This document shows, piece after piece, positions 60,301 through 64,000 of a DNA stretch of 64,000 nucleotides; the first letter of the stretch is position 1, and each line of letters opens with the position of its first letter. The notes beneath the pieces were generated by a model. That model saw nothing but the letters and a program-made list of their open reading frames with translations, did not search any database and had not been told where the DNA came from. Where the stretch lies: NCBI GenBank assembly GCA_037367405.1, contig JAZKJV010002951.1, positions 1-64,000 on the forward strand, written 5' to 3'. Both the position numbers and the translations under genes were made by a program. This stretch comes from Ottelia alismoides (Eukaryota; Streptophyta; Magnoliopsida; Alismatales; Hydrocharitaceae).

Positions 60301-61165
60301 TATATAGCCTTCCCAGAGCCTCCAAGTCCCACCCACAGGCGGTGTGGGACTAAACACTGGATAGGTAAATGGATCTTCTTCAGGATCCATTTACCCTCTT
60401 TACAACTCATGGGCGCATAACCAAATACTCTAACAATTCCTAATGAAGAATAATTGACAGTCATTTTCCAAAAAAGGTGTTTTATTATTGGGCACGACTT
60501 TATACAATATTTTCAAATTATGCAAATGTGGCTTGTGTCCTGCTACGAAGTTGGAATTCCCCTACAGTTTATTTTTTCCAGGACCTTTTTACTTTATATT
60601 ACTATCATTATTATTGTTGATTTTTGTTTGGACCACTCCATTGTATGTGTTGGATGCTTAGGCAATAACTTTTCTGCTTTTCCATATTGCCAAACTCTTC
60701 TTTTCACATTGTCCATACGATGCAATACAATGCTACAACACCGCTTTTATATCACGTCAAATAGTTTCTGTCTCGCTTTAAAAAAATCTGTTATTTATTT
60801 TCAAAAATTTAAAGCATAACATATGATTTTTTATTCTAATAGACTGTCAAGGTTGACATGAACATAGAAAGGGATTTGGCATATGCGCTTCAAGTTCGAG
60901 AGTGCCCGCAATTGCTATTCCTTCGTGGAAACAAGATTCTATTTAGGGAAAAAGGTTCGAAGTGGAAAATCTCTCAATTTATAGCTTTGTTGGATGTGAT
61001 GGTTCATCAATATGTTGGAATTAACTGGCAATGCTTTTTTCGGTTTCTATTCCTGCAGAACATAGAACTGCAGATCAGTTGGTGCAAATGATTGCCCATT
61101 TCTATTACAATGCAAAGAAGCCCTCGTGGATCAAAACTGCAATAGCGCCATCTTACCCTTGCTAA
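28136..61165 (+). CDS. MRL7/MRL7L-family chloroplast protein with thioredoxin-like fold (4 exons)
   Basis: Spliced 28136-28836, 37577-37661, 60843-60954 and 61059-61165, the frame stays open for 334 codons. Family members (MRL7 and MRL7L, also studied as SVR4 and ECB1 in Arabidopsis) are plastid proteins needed for chloroplast development and plastid-encoded transcription. Residues 1-55 are rich in Ser, Pro and Arg, as in a transit peptide. Residues 100-210 are charged, with a [18 protein letters not shown] block. Residues 220-334 form the thioredoxin-like domain, with [28 protein letters not shown] and [13 protein letters not shown]. No CXXC is present, so a normal dithiol oxidoreductase activity is unlikely. 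All junctions are GT-AG and phase-consistent. The start is the first ATG of the frame. The family call is from recalled sequence features; which paralogue it is cannot be told here. Introns 1 and 2 are full of transposons. Confidence 0.85.
28837..29314 (+). other. Intron 1, proximal unique part
   Basis: T-rich intronic DNA with no recognisable element or coding signal; it ends where the pol-less LTR element begins. Confidence 0.6.
29315..30260 (+). repeat. 5' LTR of the pol-less element, interrupted by an RTE LINE
   Basis: Matches 31483-31921 on both sides of the LINE insertion (29524-29992). Shared blocks include TTTAAATAAAGAGATCG, CTCAAATCAAATTAGTTAG, GGGGATG.TAGTCCAAT and TTCTTCCACCAAATATTTCC. 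Confidence 0.85.
29524..29992 (+). mobile_element. 5'-truncated RTE-type LINE, 469 bp
   Basis: Encodes the last part of a LINE RT protein: [33 protein letters not shown] and [18 protein letters not shown], ending VADPT before a stop. The 3' end is CTTTGTTGTTGT, the same short TTG-repeat tail as the LINE ending at 50785. It is flanked by about 15 bp of repeated target (GATTTTAYCTTTTTT at 29509-29523 and 29993-30007, one mismatch). The intact LTR at 31483 shows the empty site. Confidence 0.85.
30266..30277 (+). other. Primer-binding site of the pol-less element
   Basis: TGGTATCAGAGC, five bases after the LTR end; matches initiator tRNA-Met. Confidence 0.85.
30278..31482 (+). other. Interior of the pol-less element: proline-rich degenerate frames
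   Basis: A C-rich stretch (30440-31140) can be read as proline- and serine-rich peptide in several frames (30440-30805 and 30741-31136, both +). No protease, zinc knuckle or polymerase motif is visible. It may be what is left of a gag-like leader; the low complexity makes that uncertain. The last 300 bp before the LTR are AT-rich with no signal. Confidence 0.5.
31483..31921 (+). repeat. 3' LTR of the pol-less element
   Basis: 439 bp, starts TGAAATAAATAAAC and ends ATTTGCA. It serves as the uninterrupted reference for the 5' LTR. Confidence 0.85.
31922..32093 (+). other. Unassigned 170 bp
   Basis: G-rich segment between two elements. No feature recognised. Confidence 0.4.
32094..32468 (+). 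mobile_element. Short-LTR copia fragment: LTR, primer site and leader only
   Basis: LTR 32094-32248 (TGTAGAGATATA... to TTCTAACA) closely resembles the 145-bp LTR at 57646-57790, including CCCCTATATAAGAGAGCCTAGGG. It is followed by a degenerate primer site (TGGTATCACAATGG at 32249) and a GC-rich leader. At about 32468 it joins, head to head, a minus-strand copia pol in mid-RT, so it has no coding part of its own. Confidence 0.75.
32469..34500 (-). pseudogene. copia protease/integrase/partial RT, minus strand
   Basis: Pre-integrase and integrase: [49 protein letters not shown] (34113-33787). C-terminal integrase and linker: [19 protein letters not shown] and [11 protein letters not shown] (33530-33300). 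RT start: [41 protein letters not shown] (32620-32470). Several frame changes are needed. The match to the element at 51848-57790 is close, so this is the same family. Confidence 0.8.
34500..36313 (-). pseudogene. copia gag, interrupted by a hAT-like insertion
   Basis: An ATG at 36313 opens a short frame; after a frameshift the UBN2-type gag signal appears ([14 protein letters not shown], about 36255-36205). A CCHC knuckle ([12 protein letters not shown], about 34790-34740) stands directly after the hAT-like insertion site. Stops and frame changes abound. Confidence 0.75.
34809..35581 (-). mobile_element. hAT-like non-autonomous DNA element, 773 bp, ATTTCGA-type palindromic ends
   Basis: Flanked by a perfect 8-bp direct repeat GACTACCC (34801-34808 and 35582-35589). 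The terminal inverted repeats are imperfect: TAAGGTCTTAATTGTC against CATGGCCTCAATTTTC, 11 of 16 bases. Both ends are crowded with TTTCGATGAAATTTCG-like palindromic motifs (34826-34905 and 35370-35570), while the middle is plain AT-rich DNA without an ORF of note. With one copy of the target removed, the gag frame runs through the site. An 8-bp duplication is characteristic of hAT elements; the superfamily call is inference as no transposase is present. Confidence 0.72.
36848..36859 (-). other. Primer-binding site, minus-strand copia
   Basis: Minus strand TGGTATCAAAGT, a G-to-A variant of the tRNA-Met primer site, directly after the LTR. Confidence 0.7.
36860..36997 (-). repeat. 5' LTR of the minus-strand copia
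   Basis: 138 bp; the minus strand runs from TGTTATTGCTGAG to CCTTTTTACA with an internal TATATAAGAGAGCC block shared with the other short-LTR copies. Confidence 0.7.
37113..37210 (+). mobile_element. 98-bp 5'-truncated L1-type LINE tail
   Basis: Contains a GTGACTCCCATCTTGGGAGG block and CTCGTTATTATTCAAAAAAA, resembling the 3' end of the L1 at 42679-43355 (GTGGGTCCCAACCTGGGAGG, CTCGTTTTTCTTCAAAAAAA). It is flanked by a perfect 16-bp duplication TCTTTTAATCTGATTT (37097-37112 and 37211-37226). Confidence 0.8.
37245..37259 (+). mobile_element. 15-bp retroposed L1 poly(A) end
   Basis: The sequence GAGTTTC plus A-run sits between two copies of AATGTTGCATTTCT (37231-37244 and about 37260-37273). 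The TTC-A(n) end equals the tail of the neighbouring L1 piece. Its origin as an extreme 5'-truncated L1 insertion is inference. Confidence 0.55.
37577..37661 (+). CDS. Exon 2 of the MRL7-like gene
   Basis: Preceded by a pyrimidine tract and acceptor TTGTAACAG|GG; the donor is AAGA|GTATGG. Codes residues 234 (split) to 262, [19 protein letters not shown] through LPPR. Reading on past the donor gives an unrelated tail and a stop at 37796, so retention of intron 2 would truncate the protein. Confidence 0.85.
37662..38009 (+). other. Intron 2, proximal unique part
   Basis: T-rich intronic DNA with no recognisable element. Confidence 0.5.
38010..38131 (+). repeat. 5' LTR, first intron-2 copia
   Basis: Shares ATCTACTATGTAATTTGCCCAA.AGGAGTTCTC-type blocks with the 3' LTR at 43488. 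The end (TTTTCGCA) is fixed by the primer site at 38132-38143 (TGGTATCAGAGC). The start is not clear. Confidence 0.7.
38641..39500 (+). pseudogene. copia gag, first intron-2 copy
   Basis: UBN2-type gag: [20 protein letters not shown] and a TMWLSR-like segment broken by a stop at 38884, then a zinc knuckle [14 protein letters not shown] near 39275-39320 after a GRGGGR tract. The homologous spot that carries hAT insertions in two other copies is empty here. Confidence 0.78.
39550..42664 (+). pseudogene. copia pol, first intron-2 copy
   Basis: The protease site is changed ([11 protein letters not shown] for DSGA.HH, about 39580). Integrase traces run 39900-40420. A proline-rich linker ([11 protein letters not shown]) lies at 40790-40915. 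RT runs 41280-42010: [20 protein letters not shown] and a YVDDI box near 41845. RNase H runs 42180-42660: [19 protein letters not shown] and [16 protein letters not shown] residues. Stops occur roughly every 100-200 bases. The last part resumes at 43370 after an L1 insertion. Confidence 0.82.
42679..43355 (+). mobile_element. 5'-truncated L1-type LINE, 677 bp
   Basis: Carries the last part of ORF2 with the reverse-transcriptase zinc-binding domain: an open frame at 42794-43249 reads [15 protein letters not shown] residues, [19 protein letters not shown] and [14 protein letters not shown], then a stop, a GT-rich 3' UTR and a short A tail. Flanking target duplication TCTCTACTTCACAC is perfect (42665-42678 and 43356-43369), so the insertion came by target-primed reverse transcription into the copia. 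Confidence 0.9.
43488..43660 (+). repeat. 3' LTR, first intron-2 copia
   Basis: Begins TGTTGAGGGATTA after the purine tract TTGAGGGGGAG (43478-43487). It contains an imperfect duplication of the AGAGAACTC block. The far edge is approximate. Confidence 0.7.
43661..46380 (+). other. Intron 2: unassigned DNA, 2.7 kb
   Basis: No protein family recognised in six frames. The minus strand at 44480-44470 has CCTATAAAATG, which could be the TATA of an old LTR. The short + ORFs at 44889-45119, 45768-45989 and 46106-46357 have no motif I know. Likely old retrotransposon DNA. Confidence 0.4.
46381..46600 (-). repeat. Piece of element-B-family LTR, inverted
   Basis: On the minus strand it matches the first 200-odd bases of the B LTR: TTGCATAATAGGTCC-like, TGTACTATTAGGGTCATGTACCATG-like and GATCCAAAGG/AGAAAT blocks are in the same order. 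Only the outer LTR end is present. Confidence 0.7.
46740..47170 (+). pseudogene. copia RNase H fragment
   Basis: Reads [36 protein letters not shown] and [14 protein letters not shown], the end of copia RNase H, then a stop at 46941. A second, more decayed copy of a similar motif ([10 protein letters not shown]) follows at 46965. Confidence 0.78.
47259..47325 (+). repeat. Hairpin-forming repeat AATTCCTAAATAG
   Basis: AATTCCTAAATAG at 47287-47299 pairs perfectly with CTATTTAGGAATT at 47313-47325 across a 13-nt loop; a direct copy lies at 47259-47271. ACAGTCGG flanks the set on both sides (about 47247 and 47335), suggesting a small DNA-element remnant. Confidence 0.6.
47400..47640 (+). repeat. 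81-bp tandem repeat, two full and one partial unit
   Basis: AAATTTG and ACACATG blocks recur with an 81-bp period (AATTTG at 47481 and 47562). A shortened third unit lies at 47415-47450. It is directly upstream of the RTE coding region, so it may be the LINE's 5' region. Confidence 0.65.
47720..48190 (+). pseudogene. LINE endonuclease domain
   Basis: Reads [20 protein letters not shown] and [13 protein letters not shown], then in another frame [11 protein letters not shown], the GDFN motif of apurinic-type endonucleases. The N-terminal catalytic block is missing or unreadable. Confidence 0.7.
48801..49442 (+). repeat. 321-bp tandem duplication inside the LINE
   Basis: Units 48801-49121 and 49122-49442 differ at only a handful of bases. 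The unit includes GATGCATCAAGGATGAGG, GGCTTTTCAATTGGGAAGG and TTTGACGAAGCAAGAAG. Confidence 0.9.
49459..50217 (+). pseudogene. LINE reverse transcriptase domain
   Basis: Shows [56 protein letters not shown] and the catalytic box [10 protein letters not shown] (about 49985-50015), then FRYLG. A stop at 49652 and a frame change near 49710 break it. Confidence 0.85.
50800..51000 (+). repeat. 3' end and LTR of a short-LTR copia
   Basis: GTTGAGCATGGATGATTCATATGCTCC is close to the last codons of the neighbouring copia copies, followed by a decayed purine tract and an LTR-like TTGAGAAAACTTC... TTATATAAGGTGGGC segment. Pol is missing. Confidence 0.6.
51075..51847 (+). pseudogene. RTE-type LINE RT fragment, left part
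   Basis: Decayed [40 protein letters not shown], then DELTKHI.GAVPWCM and AIVLIKE (FADD lost). A 192-bp segment is repeated (GAAAGGACCTTTATTT at 51141 and 51333). It is cut at 51847 by the copia that starts at 51848; its right part resumes at 57791. Confidence 0.7.
51848..51992 (+). repeat. 5' LTR, second intron-2 copia
   Basis: TGTAAAGATATAA... to TTTCCCAACA, with CCCCTATATAAGAGAGCC as the TATA region. It is followed directly by the primer site. Confidence 0.9.
51993..52004 (+). other. Primer-binding site, second intron-2 copia
   Basis: TGGTATCAGAGC; tRNA-Met type. It starts right at the LTR end. Confidence 0.9.
52389..54240 (+). pseudogene. copia gag, split by a hAT-like element
   Basis: The ATG at 52389 opens 155 codons with a UBN2-type gag domain ([51 protein letters not shown]), then a TAG at 52854. 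The frame goes on through an RG-rich tract ([10 protein letters not shown], 53060-53105), is interrupted by the DNA element, and resumes at 54130 with the zinc knuckle [14 protein letters not shown]. Confidence 0.87.
53105..54121 (+). mobile_element. hAT-like non-autonomous DNA element, 1,017 bp, GCATATGCGG palindromic ends
   Basis: Flanked by perfect 8-bp repeats GGGAGTCG (53097-53104 and 54122-54129). Terminal inverted repeats: CAGTGTTCAGAAAAGCGG against CAAGGTTCAGAAAGTCGG, 14 of 18 bases. The left end holds several CCGCATATGCGG copies, including the perfect palindrome GGCCGCATATGCGGCC (53130-53145); the right end has CCGCATATACTTTCGCATAT repeats (54030-54064). The middle is AT-rich with no ORF. 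Removing it with one target copy leaves gag in frame. CAGTGTT-type ends and an 8-bp duplication fit hAT. Confidence 0.82.
54240..56124 (+). pseudogene. copia protease and integrase
   Basis: Protease: [15 protein letters not shown] (about 54430), the D-S-G active site. Pre-integrase: [14 protein letters not shown] and [12 protein letters not shown]. Integrase: [10 protein letters not shown] (first Asp), MRSDNALEF (second Asp) and [12 protein letters not shown] with the catalytic Glu (about 55285). A stop at about 54720 and another at about 55340 are near-isolated lesions. A proline-rich linker [12 protein letters not shown] lies at 55730. Confidence 0.9.
56134..57609 (+). pseudogene. copia reverse transcriptase and RNase H
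   Basis: [52 protein letters not shown] and the box VYVDDILI (56662-56685). A frame change near 57015 leads to RNase [39 protein letters not shown] and, past a microsatellite, [13 protein letters not shown] and [14 protein letters not shown]. This is the most intact pol in the window. Confidence 0.9.
57343..57375 (+). repeat. AT microsatellite inside copia RNase H
   Basis: About 16 AT units in a run between VVLTDI and the [10 protein letters not shown] segment; it puts the two sides in different frames. Confidence 0.9.
57635..57645 (+). other. Polypurine tract, second intron-2 copia
   Basis: TTGAGGGGGAG right before the 3' LTR. Confidence 0.85.
57646..57790 (+). repeat. 3' LTR, second intron-2 copia
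   Basis: 145 bp, TGTAGAGATATAA... to TTTCTCAACA. Six differences from the 5' LTR. Confidence 0.9.
57791..57890 (+). pseudogene. RTE-type LINE fragment, right part
   Basis: GGAATCGATGGAGATGTCAC and AATTAATGCAGGGGAGATG match the LINE at 50221-50270 (GIDGDVT..INAG against [13 protein letters not shown]). Likely the continuation of 51075-51847. Confidence 0.65.
57952..58266 (-). repeat. 3' LTR of the young pol-less element
   Basis: 315 bp; the minus strand runs TGTTAGAGTATTTGG to TTTTCTAACA. The minus-strand TATA-like CTATATAAGG lies near 58137-58128. Confidence 0.88.
58267..60109 (-). other. Interior of the young pol-less element
   Basis: On the + strand, 58267-58281 is the complement of the purine tract. 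58300-58870 has no domain. 58950-59300 is T-rich with short homopolymers. 59300-59930 is GC-rich and open for 180 codons on the minus strand (59913-59371), rich in Pro, Arg, Ser and Ala, with no family recognised. It could be leader DNA or a captured gene piece; a similarity search is needed to tell. Confidence 0.55.
60110..60121 (-). other. Primer-binding site of the young pol-less element
   Basis: Minus strand TGGTATCAGAGC, directly adjoining the LTR. Confidence 0.9.
60122..60435 (-). repeat. 5' LTR of the young pol-less element
   Basis: 314 bp, nearly identical to 57952-58266. Confidence 0.88.
60436..60842 (+). other. Intron 2, distal part
   Basis: T-rich intronic DNA ending TTTTTTATTCTAATAG at the exon 3 acceptor. 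The 121-codon + ORF at 60454-60819 is a chance frame. Confidence 0.6.
60843..60954 (+). CDS. Exon 3 of the MRL7-like gene
   Basis: Codes residues 263-299 plus one base: [37 protein letters not shown]. The acceptor is TCTAATAG|ACTG and the donor AAAAG|GTTCGA, a GT followed by a weak consensus. The block is the most conserved part of the thioredoxin-like domain. Confidence 0.88.
61059..61165 (+). CDS. Exon 4 of the MRL7-like gene
   Basis: Acceptor TTCCTGCAG|AAC after a 104-bp intron. Codes residues 300 (split) to 334, [16 protein letters not shown] through the C-terminal Cys, then TAA at 61163-61165. Confidence 0.87.
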
Positions 61166-61284
61166 CTCGGAGTTACCCGGTACTCTATCTACATCTATCT
61201 GCTTATATTATAAAAGAAGAATTTCCTTCACAACAAAAATGTCAAAAAAAACTATAATATGGAAAGAAAGGGAAAAATCAAAAT

Positions 61285-61290
61285 AATAAA
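61285..61290 (+). terminator. Candidate polyadenylation signal
   Basis: AATAAA 120 bp after the stop codon in A-rich DNA. Position fits a short 3' UTR; not proven. Confidence 0.35.
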
Positions 61291-61473
61291 GTCCCATGGT
61301 TCAAGATTTTTAGGATGGTCAGCCTATATATAAGTCGTCTGATAGCCGTATTTATCATTAATTCTTTTCGTGAAAACTTGTAGGCCCTATATAAAGACTC
61401 CACTCAATCCCAACTATTTCATGATTAGCATTGTGAGACTAAATATAAGAACATGTACTGCACAATAGATAGA

Positions 61474-63202
61474 TCTTGGCAAGATCCAATTACCGAAATA
61501 ACTATAGTGGCCGTAAGCAAGGGGGAGAAGGATGGATTTCAGTCTCTCATCGCAAATCCGGCCGTAAATGCTTCCGTTGTGGAGTCAGGTCGAGCGTTGG
61601 TGCAAGAAGCAGTTGGTCTAGATGGTAGAAGGTTGGTCCTGGATAATGGAGGTGTTAGGCCGGGTTTGTCCTTCGCGGATGCCGTGGTCGGAAAAGTTGA
61701 TACATAGCCTAAGATTCGATTGCTGATAGGCACGTGGGTGCTTGTTATGGGTAGGAATCGTGCTACTCTTTGGAAAGGACTCCGTAGGAGATGTGAGAGC
61801 CAACAAATGTTGCGTGCGGGGGTTGACGAGTGCCCATGCTGTCAGATTGCTGAACCTGATGGGCAAGAGCGACGTCATTTGGCGTTACCCGCGTTTTGCG
61901 GACAAGGGAGAGGCTCCGTTCACCAGGCGGGTGGCCCAGCTGAGTGGGGTACCCTTCCTATCTTGAAATTTTGAGGCTCTTGGCCCGACTCTCAGGCCGA
62001 TTGGGGTCGTGAGGAAGGTGTTGGCGGACGGTTGCTTACCTGGTTCGGACCTTGGTGTCACCCTGATGCTCCTGGACTGTCGTGAATATGTATTGGGCCT
62101 CTGCCGGAGGTCGTGTTGAAAGTTGGCCGTGCCGCCTTCCATATCTCGGCTCGGTTCTTGCCGCCACCACCGCAGACTGCGTTGGAGGAGTCCACCGTCG
62201 TCCAGCTCAGCCGCTTCAGAGACACTTCAGCAGGAGGAGTTTTCGAAAATTCCGGAAGTCGGCTTCTCGGGGAGAGGCGCGCACGGCGGAATCGGCGACC
62301 CCTTCGTTTCCTGGAGACCTTTTCTTTCGGGGATGCTAAAGAGGTGGTGGAAGTTTCTGGAGTGGGGGCTTTGGGAGACTTTTCCCAACGGCCCTACGGG
62401 TCTTGGTTATTTGTTGATCGGGTTGGCGGAATGGACCCAATGATCTGGACCCGATTTCGAGTGTTTGGACCCCCTTTGTCTGGAACCAGATCCTTTCCTT
62501 TTGATCCGCTTTCGCTTTTAAAGGGGTCTGGTGTTGGGGCTTTGTTGCTGGACCTAAACCATTTGAGTGTTGCTAGTAGTGTCCTCCTTTCGATATTTTC
62601 GAGGCGATCCCCAGGTCCGCTTATGCTGGAAAGCTCGGTTGGGGGCTTGGGTTCTTCAGACGATACGCCATTTTGGTGGCCCACTGTTGAGGGTGGCTTC
62701 TCATCACTCCTGGCTCTGCACGGTGAGGGTCGTGCAGTTTAGGAAGCTTCGACTATGCAGCATGTTGCGTTTGCTATCGAAGAGGGTACAAAGGATGAAG
62801 ATTCTCTGGTAGGAGAAGGAAACGTTTCGTGCTCGGGTAGCGGCAAGGAGTCTGCGAAAAGCATGGAAGGTCGTATCCCGATATATCGGCGATATATCGC
62901 TGGATATATCGATATCGACATGGGACCGATATCGAAATCGATATATCGATATATCCGATTTCAGGCATTTTCTTCAGGATTCCTAGATATAGCGATATAT
63001 CGGCGATATATCGGCGATATATCGCCGATATATCGATATCGACACGATATCGATATATCCTTCCATGGCGAAAAGATATAGGCGAAGGCAGAAGAAAAAA
63101 TTACCAAGTGGGGAGGTGCAAAAATTCTCTGAGCGCAAGGCTCAGGTGGCAGTGCTAGCAGGAGCATTGAGCATAGTGGGTGTGCAAGTTGTATCTAAAT
63201 GA
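61474..63202 (+). pseudogene. LINE ORF1-like region
   Basis: Frames change several times. Recognisable pieces: LSFADAVVGK (about 61670), PYGSWLFVDR (about 62390), which resembles the linker after the zinc knuckle in plant LINE ORF1, then a Gly/Ser/Pro-rich stretch and a basic tail (RYRRRQKKKLP) after the inserted DNA element. The stop TGA (63200-63202) overlaps the ORF2 start. No clear RNA-binding domain or CCHC can be read, so the call rests partly on position. Confidence 0.55.
62862..63067 (+). mobile_element. 206-bp MITE with CGATATATCG palindromic arrays
   Basis: Flanked by a perfect 8-bp repeat GCGAAAAG (62854-62861 and 63068-63075). The ends are CATGGAAGG and its exact complement CCTTCCATG. 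Nearly the whole interior consists of CGATATATCG, GGCGATATATCG and CGATATCG units; the short non-palindromic core is at 62960-62990. Removing it with one target copy restores the LINE ORF1 frame. The target length fits hAT; it has no coding capacity. Confidence 0.85.
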
Positions 63203-64000
63203 AGGTCCTCTATTGGAATGTTAGAGGTCGAGGTGGCCCCGAAAAAAGAAGGGCTTTGGGTGGGAAATTGTGGAATGGGGTTGTGACGTCGTCCTTCTTC
63301 AAGAAACTAAGCTTGACTCCTGCGATGTGAGTGTGTGGAACTCTTTTGCAGCGGGTGTTCTTTGCAGTTATTGGGCAATTGATGCTTCGGGGAGGTCAGG
63401 AGGTCAGATTGTGGCATGGAAAGATTCCTCTTTTCGGTTCCGGTCGAAGCTGAAGGGCTCTCACGTCCTGTCGATCCTATTGGAGTGCTCCAGTACTTCA
63501 GCTCTCTTTGCTTTCTCATGTGTATGGCCCTTGTCAGTCGACGTTGTGACATGAGTTGTGGGAAGATATCCATACAACGAGGAATGCATTTCTGGACTGT
63601 GTGTGGCTTATTGGGGGAGACTTTAATGTCTCACCGCTTTCTTTTGACCATCCTCATTTTCGGGGTGGCCAGGATCCGGGTTCGTCTGACCTTGCCGATA
63701 TGATTGATGACTTGGAGCTTGAGGTATTAGATGCTGCAGATACAAAATACACATGGCGGAGCTCAGGGTTCCGCTCCCGTATTGACCGCTTCCTCGCCTC
63801 GTCAGATTTCGTGGAAGTGTTCCCTTTTTCTTTCGTCTCAGGCAGACCTTGCGTTAGGTCGGATCATACCCCGCTGATCCGGGACTCTGGCGACCCTTTT
63901 CCGGCGAGGGGTTTTTTCAGGTTTGAGCGTGCTTGGCTTTTGGAGGAGTCTTTCAGAGAGCTGGTGAGCTCTCACTGGTCGTCAATGTCGGTGTCGGGTT
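63199..64000 (+). pseudogene. LINE ORF2: endonuclease domain, partial
   Basis: Starts at ATG 63199 with MKVLYWNVRGRGGPEKRRAL, the first catalytic block of L1 endonucleases. After a frame change near 63260: WGCDVVLLQETKLDS. Then GRSGGQIVAWKDSSFRF; after another change near 63530, CVWLIGGDFNVSPL, KYTWRSSGFRSRIDRFLASS and VRSDHTPLI, the final His-containing block. RT lies beyond the window. The two frame changes make it a pseudogene. Confidence 0.88.

Larger units (their letters stand above)
57952..60435 (-). mobile_element. Young pol-less LTR retrotransposon, minus strand
   Basis: LTRs at 57952-58266 and 60122-60435 differ at only about four places. Minus-strand order: 5' LTR (60435-60122), primer site (60121-60110), 1.84-kb interior, purine tract (58281-58267), 3' LTR. 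The target duplication is ATTCA/ATTCC (57947-57951 and 60436-60440, one mismatch). The interior has no polymerase or integrase. This is the least diverged LTR pair in the window, so probably the latest insertion here. Confidence 0.88.
61440..64000 (+). mobile_element. L1-type LINE, 5' part
   Basis: ORF1-like DNA is followed, with a 4-base overlap, by ORF2 starting with the endonuclease. It runs off the window end. Base composition turns GC-rich compared with the intron DNA. Several frame changes show it is not intact. A 206-bp DNA element is inserted near the ORF1 end. Confidence 0.75.

Noticed and set aside
62113..62742. 209-codon + ORF as a host gene
   Set aside because: Position and the YGSWLFVDR-like motif place it in LINE ORF1.
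62874..63060. CRISPR array
   Set aside because: The repeats are overlapping palindromes without unique spacers and lie in a plant transposon.

Overview
This window is plant nuclear DNA and almost entirely transposable elements. I recognise one host gene. It is a four-exon member of the MRL7/MRL7L family, which are chloroplast proteins with a thioredoxin-like fold. Its exons lie at 28136-28836, 37577-37661, 60843-60954 and 61059-61165, all on the + strand. Introns 1 and 2 are 8,740 bp and 23,181 bp and are filled with retrotransposons. Exon 1 is GC-rich while later exons are AT-richer, as is common in monocots. A monocot with large introns is my guess, but the sequence does not fix the species.

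Layout. 1-5.5 kb: 5' half of a minus-strand Ty3/gypsy element (RT, protease, gag, primer-binding site, long LTR). 5.5-5.95 kb: a Ty1/copia scrap. 5.95-12.7 kb: noncoding LTR-like DNA with two similar U3-like segments in opposite orientation. 12.7-27.7 kb: an old, 5'-truncated copia element (A), split by a complete element of a related family (B, 14869-25208) with 2.5-kb LTRs and a 5-bp target duplication. 28.1-61.2 kb: the host gene. Intron 1 holds a pol-less LTR element carrying an RTE-type LINE in its 5' LTR, an inverted copia chimera, and two very small L1-type insertions. Intron 2 holds two short-LTR copia elements, pieces of others, L1-type and RTE-type LINEs, and a young pol-less LTR element. 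61.4-64.0 kb: the 5' part of an L1-type LINE, running off the window.

The most interesting signal is a set of three short DNA elements. Each has an 8-bp target duplication, weak terminal inverted repeats beginning near (C/T)A.GG, and ends packed with palindromic motifs: 34809-35581 (ATTTCGATGAAAT-like), 53105-54121 (GCATATGCGG) and 62862-63067 (CGATATATCG). No ORF of transposase size is seen in any of them, and they look like non-autonomous hAT-type elements. Each interrupts a retrotransposon ORF, and the reading frame continues across the empty site. Two of them sit within one base of the same codon, just before the gag zinc knuckle, in two separate copies of one copia family.

The copia copies, LINEs and gypsy element are all broken by stops and frameshifts. 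None looks autonomous as it stands. No rRNA gene, tRNA gene or CRISPR array was seen.
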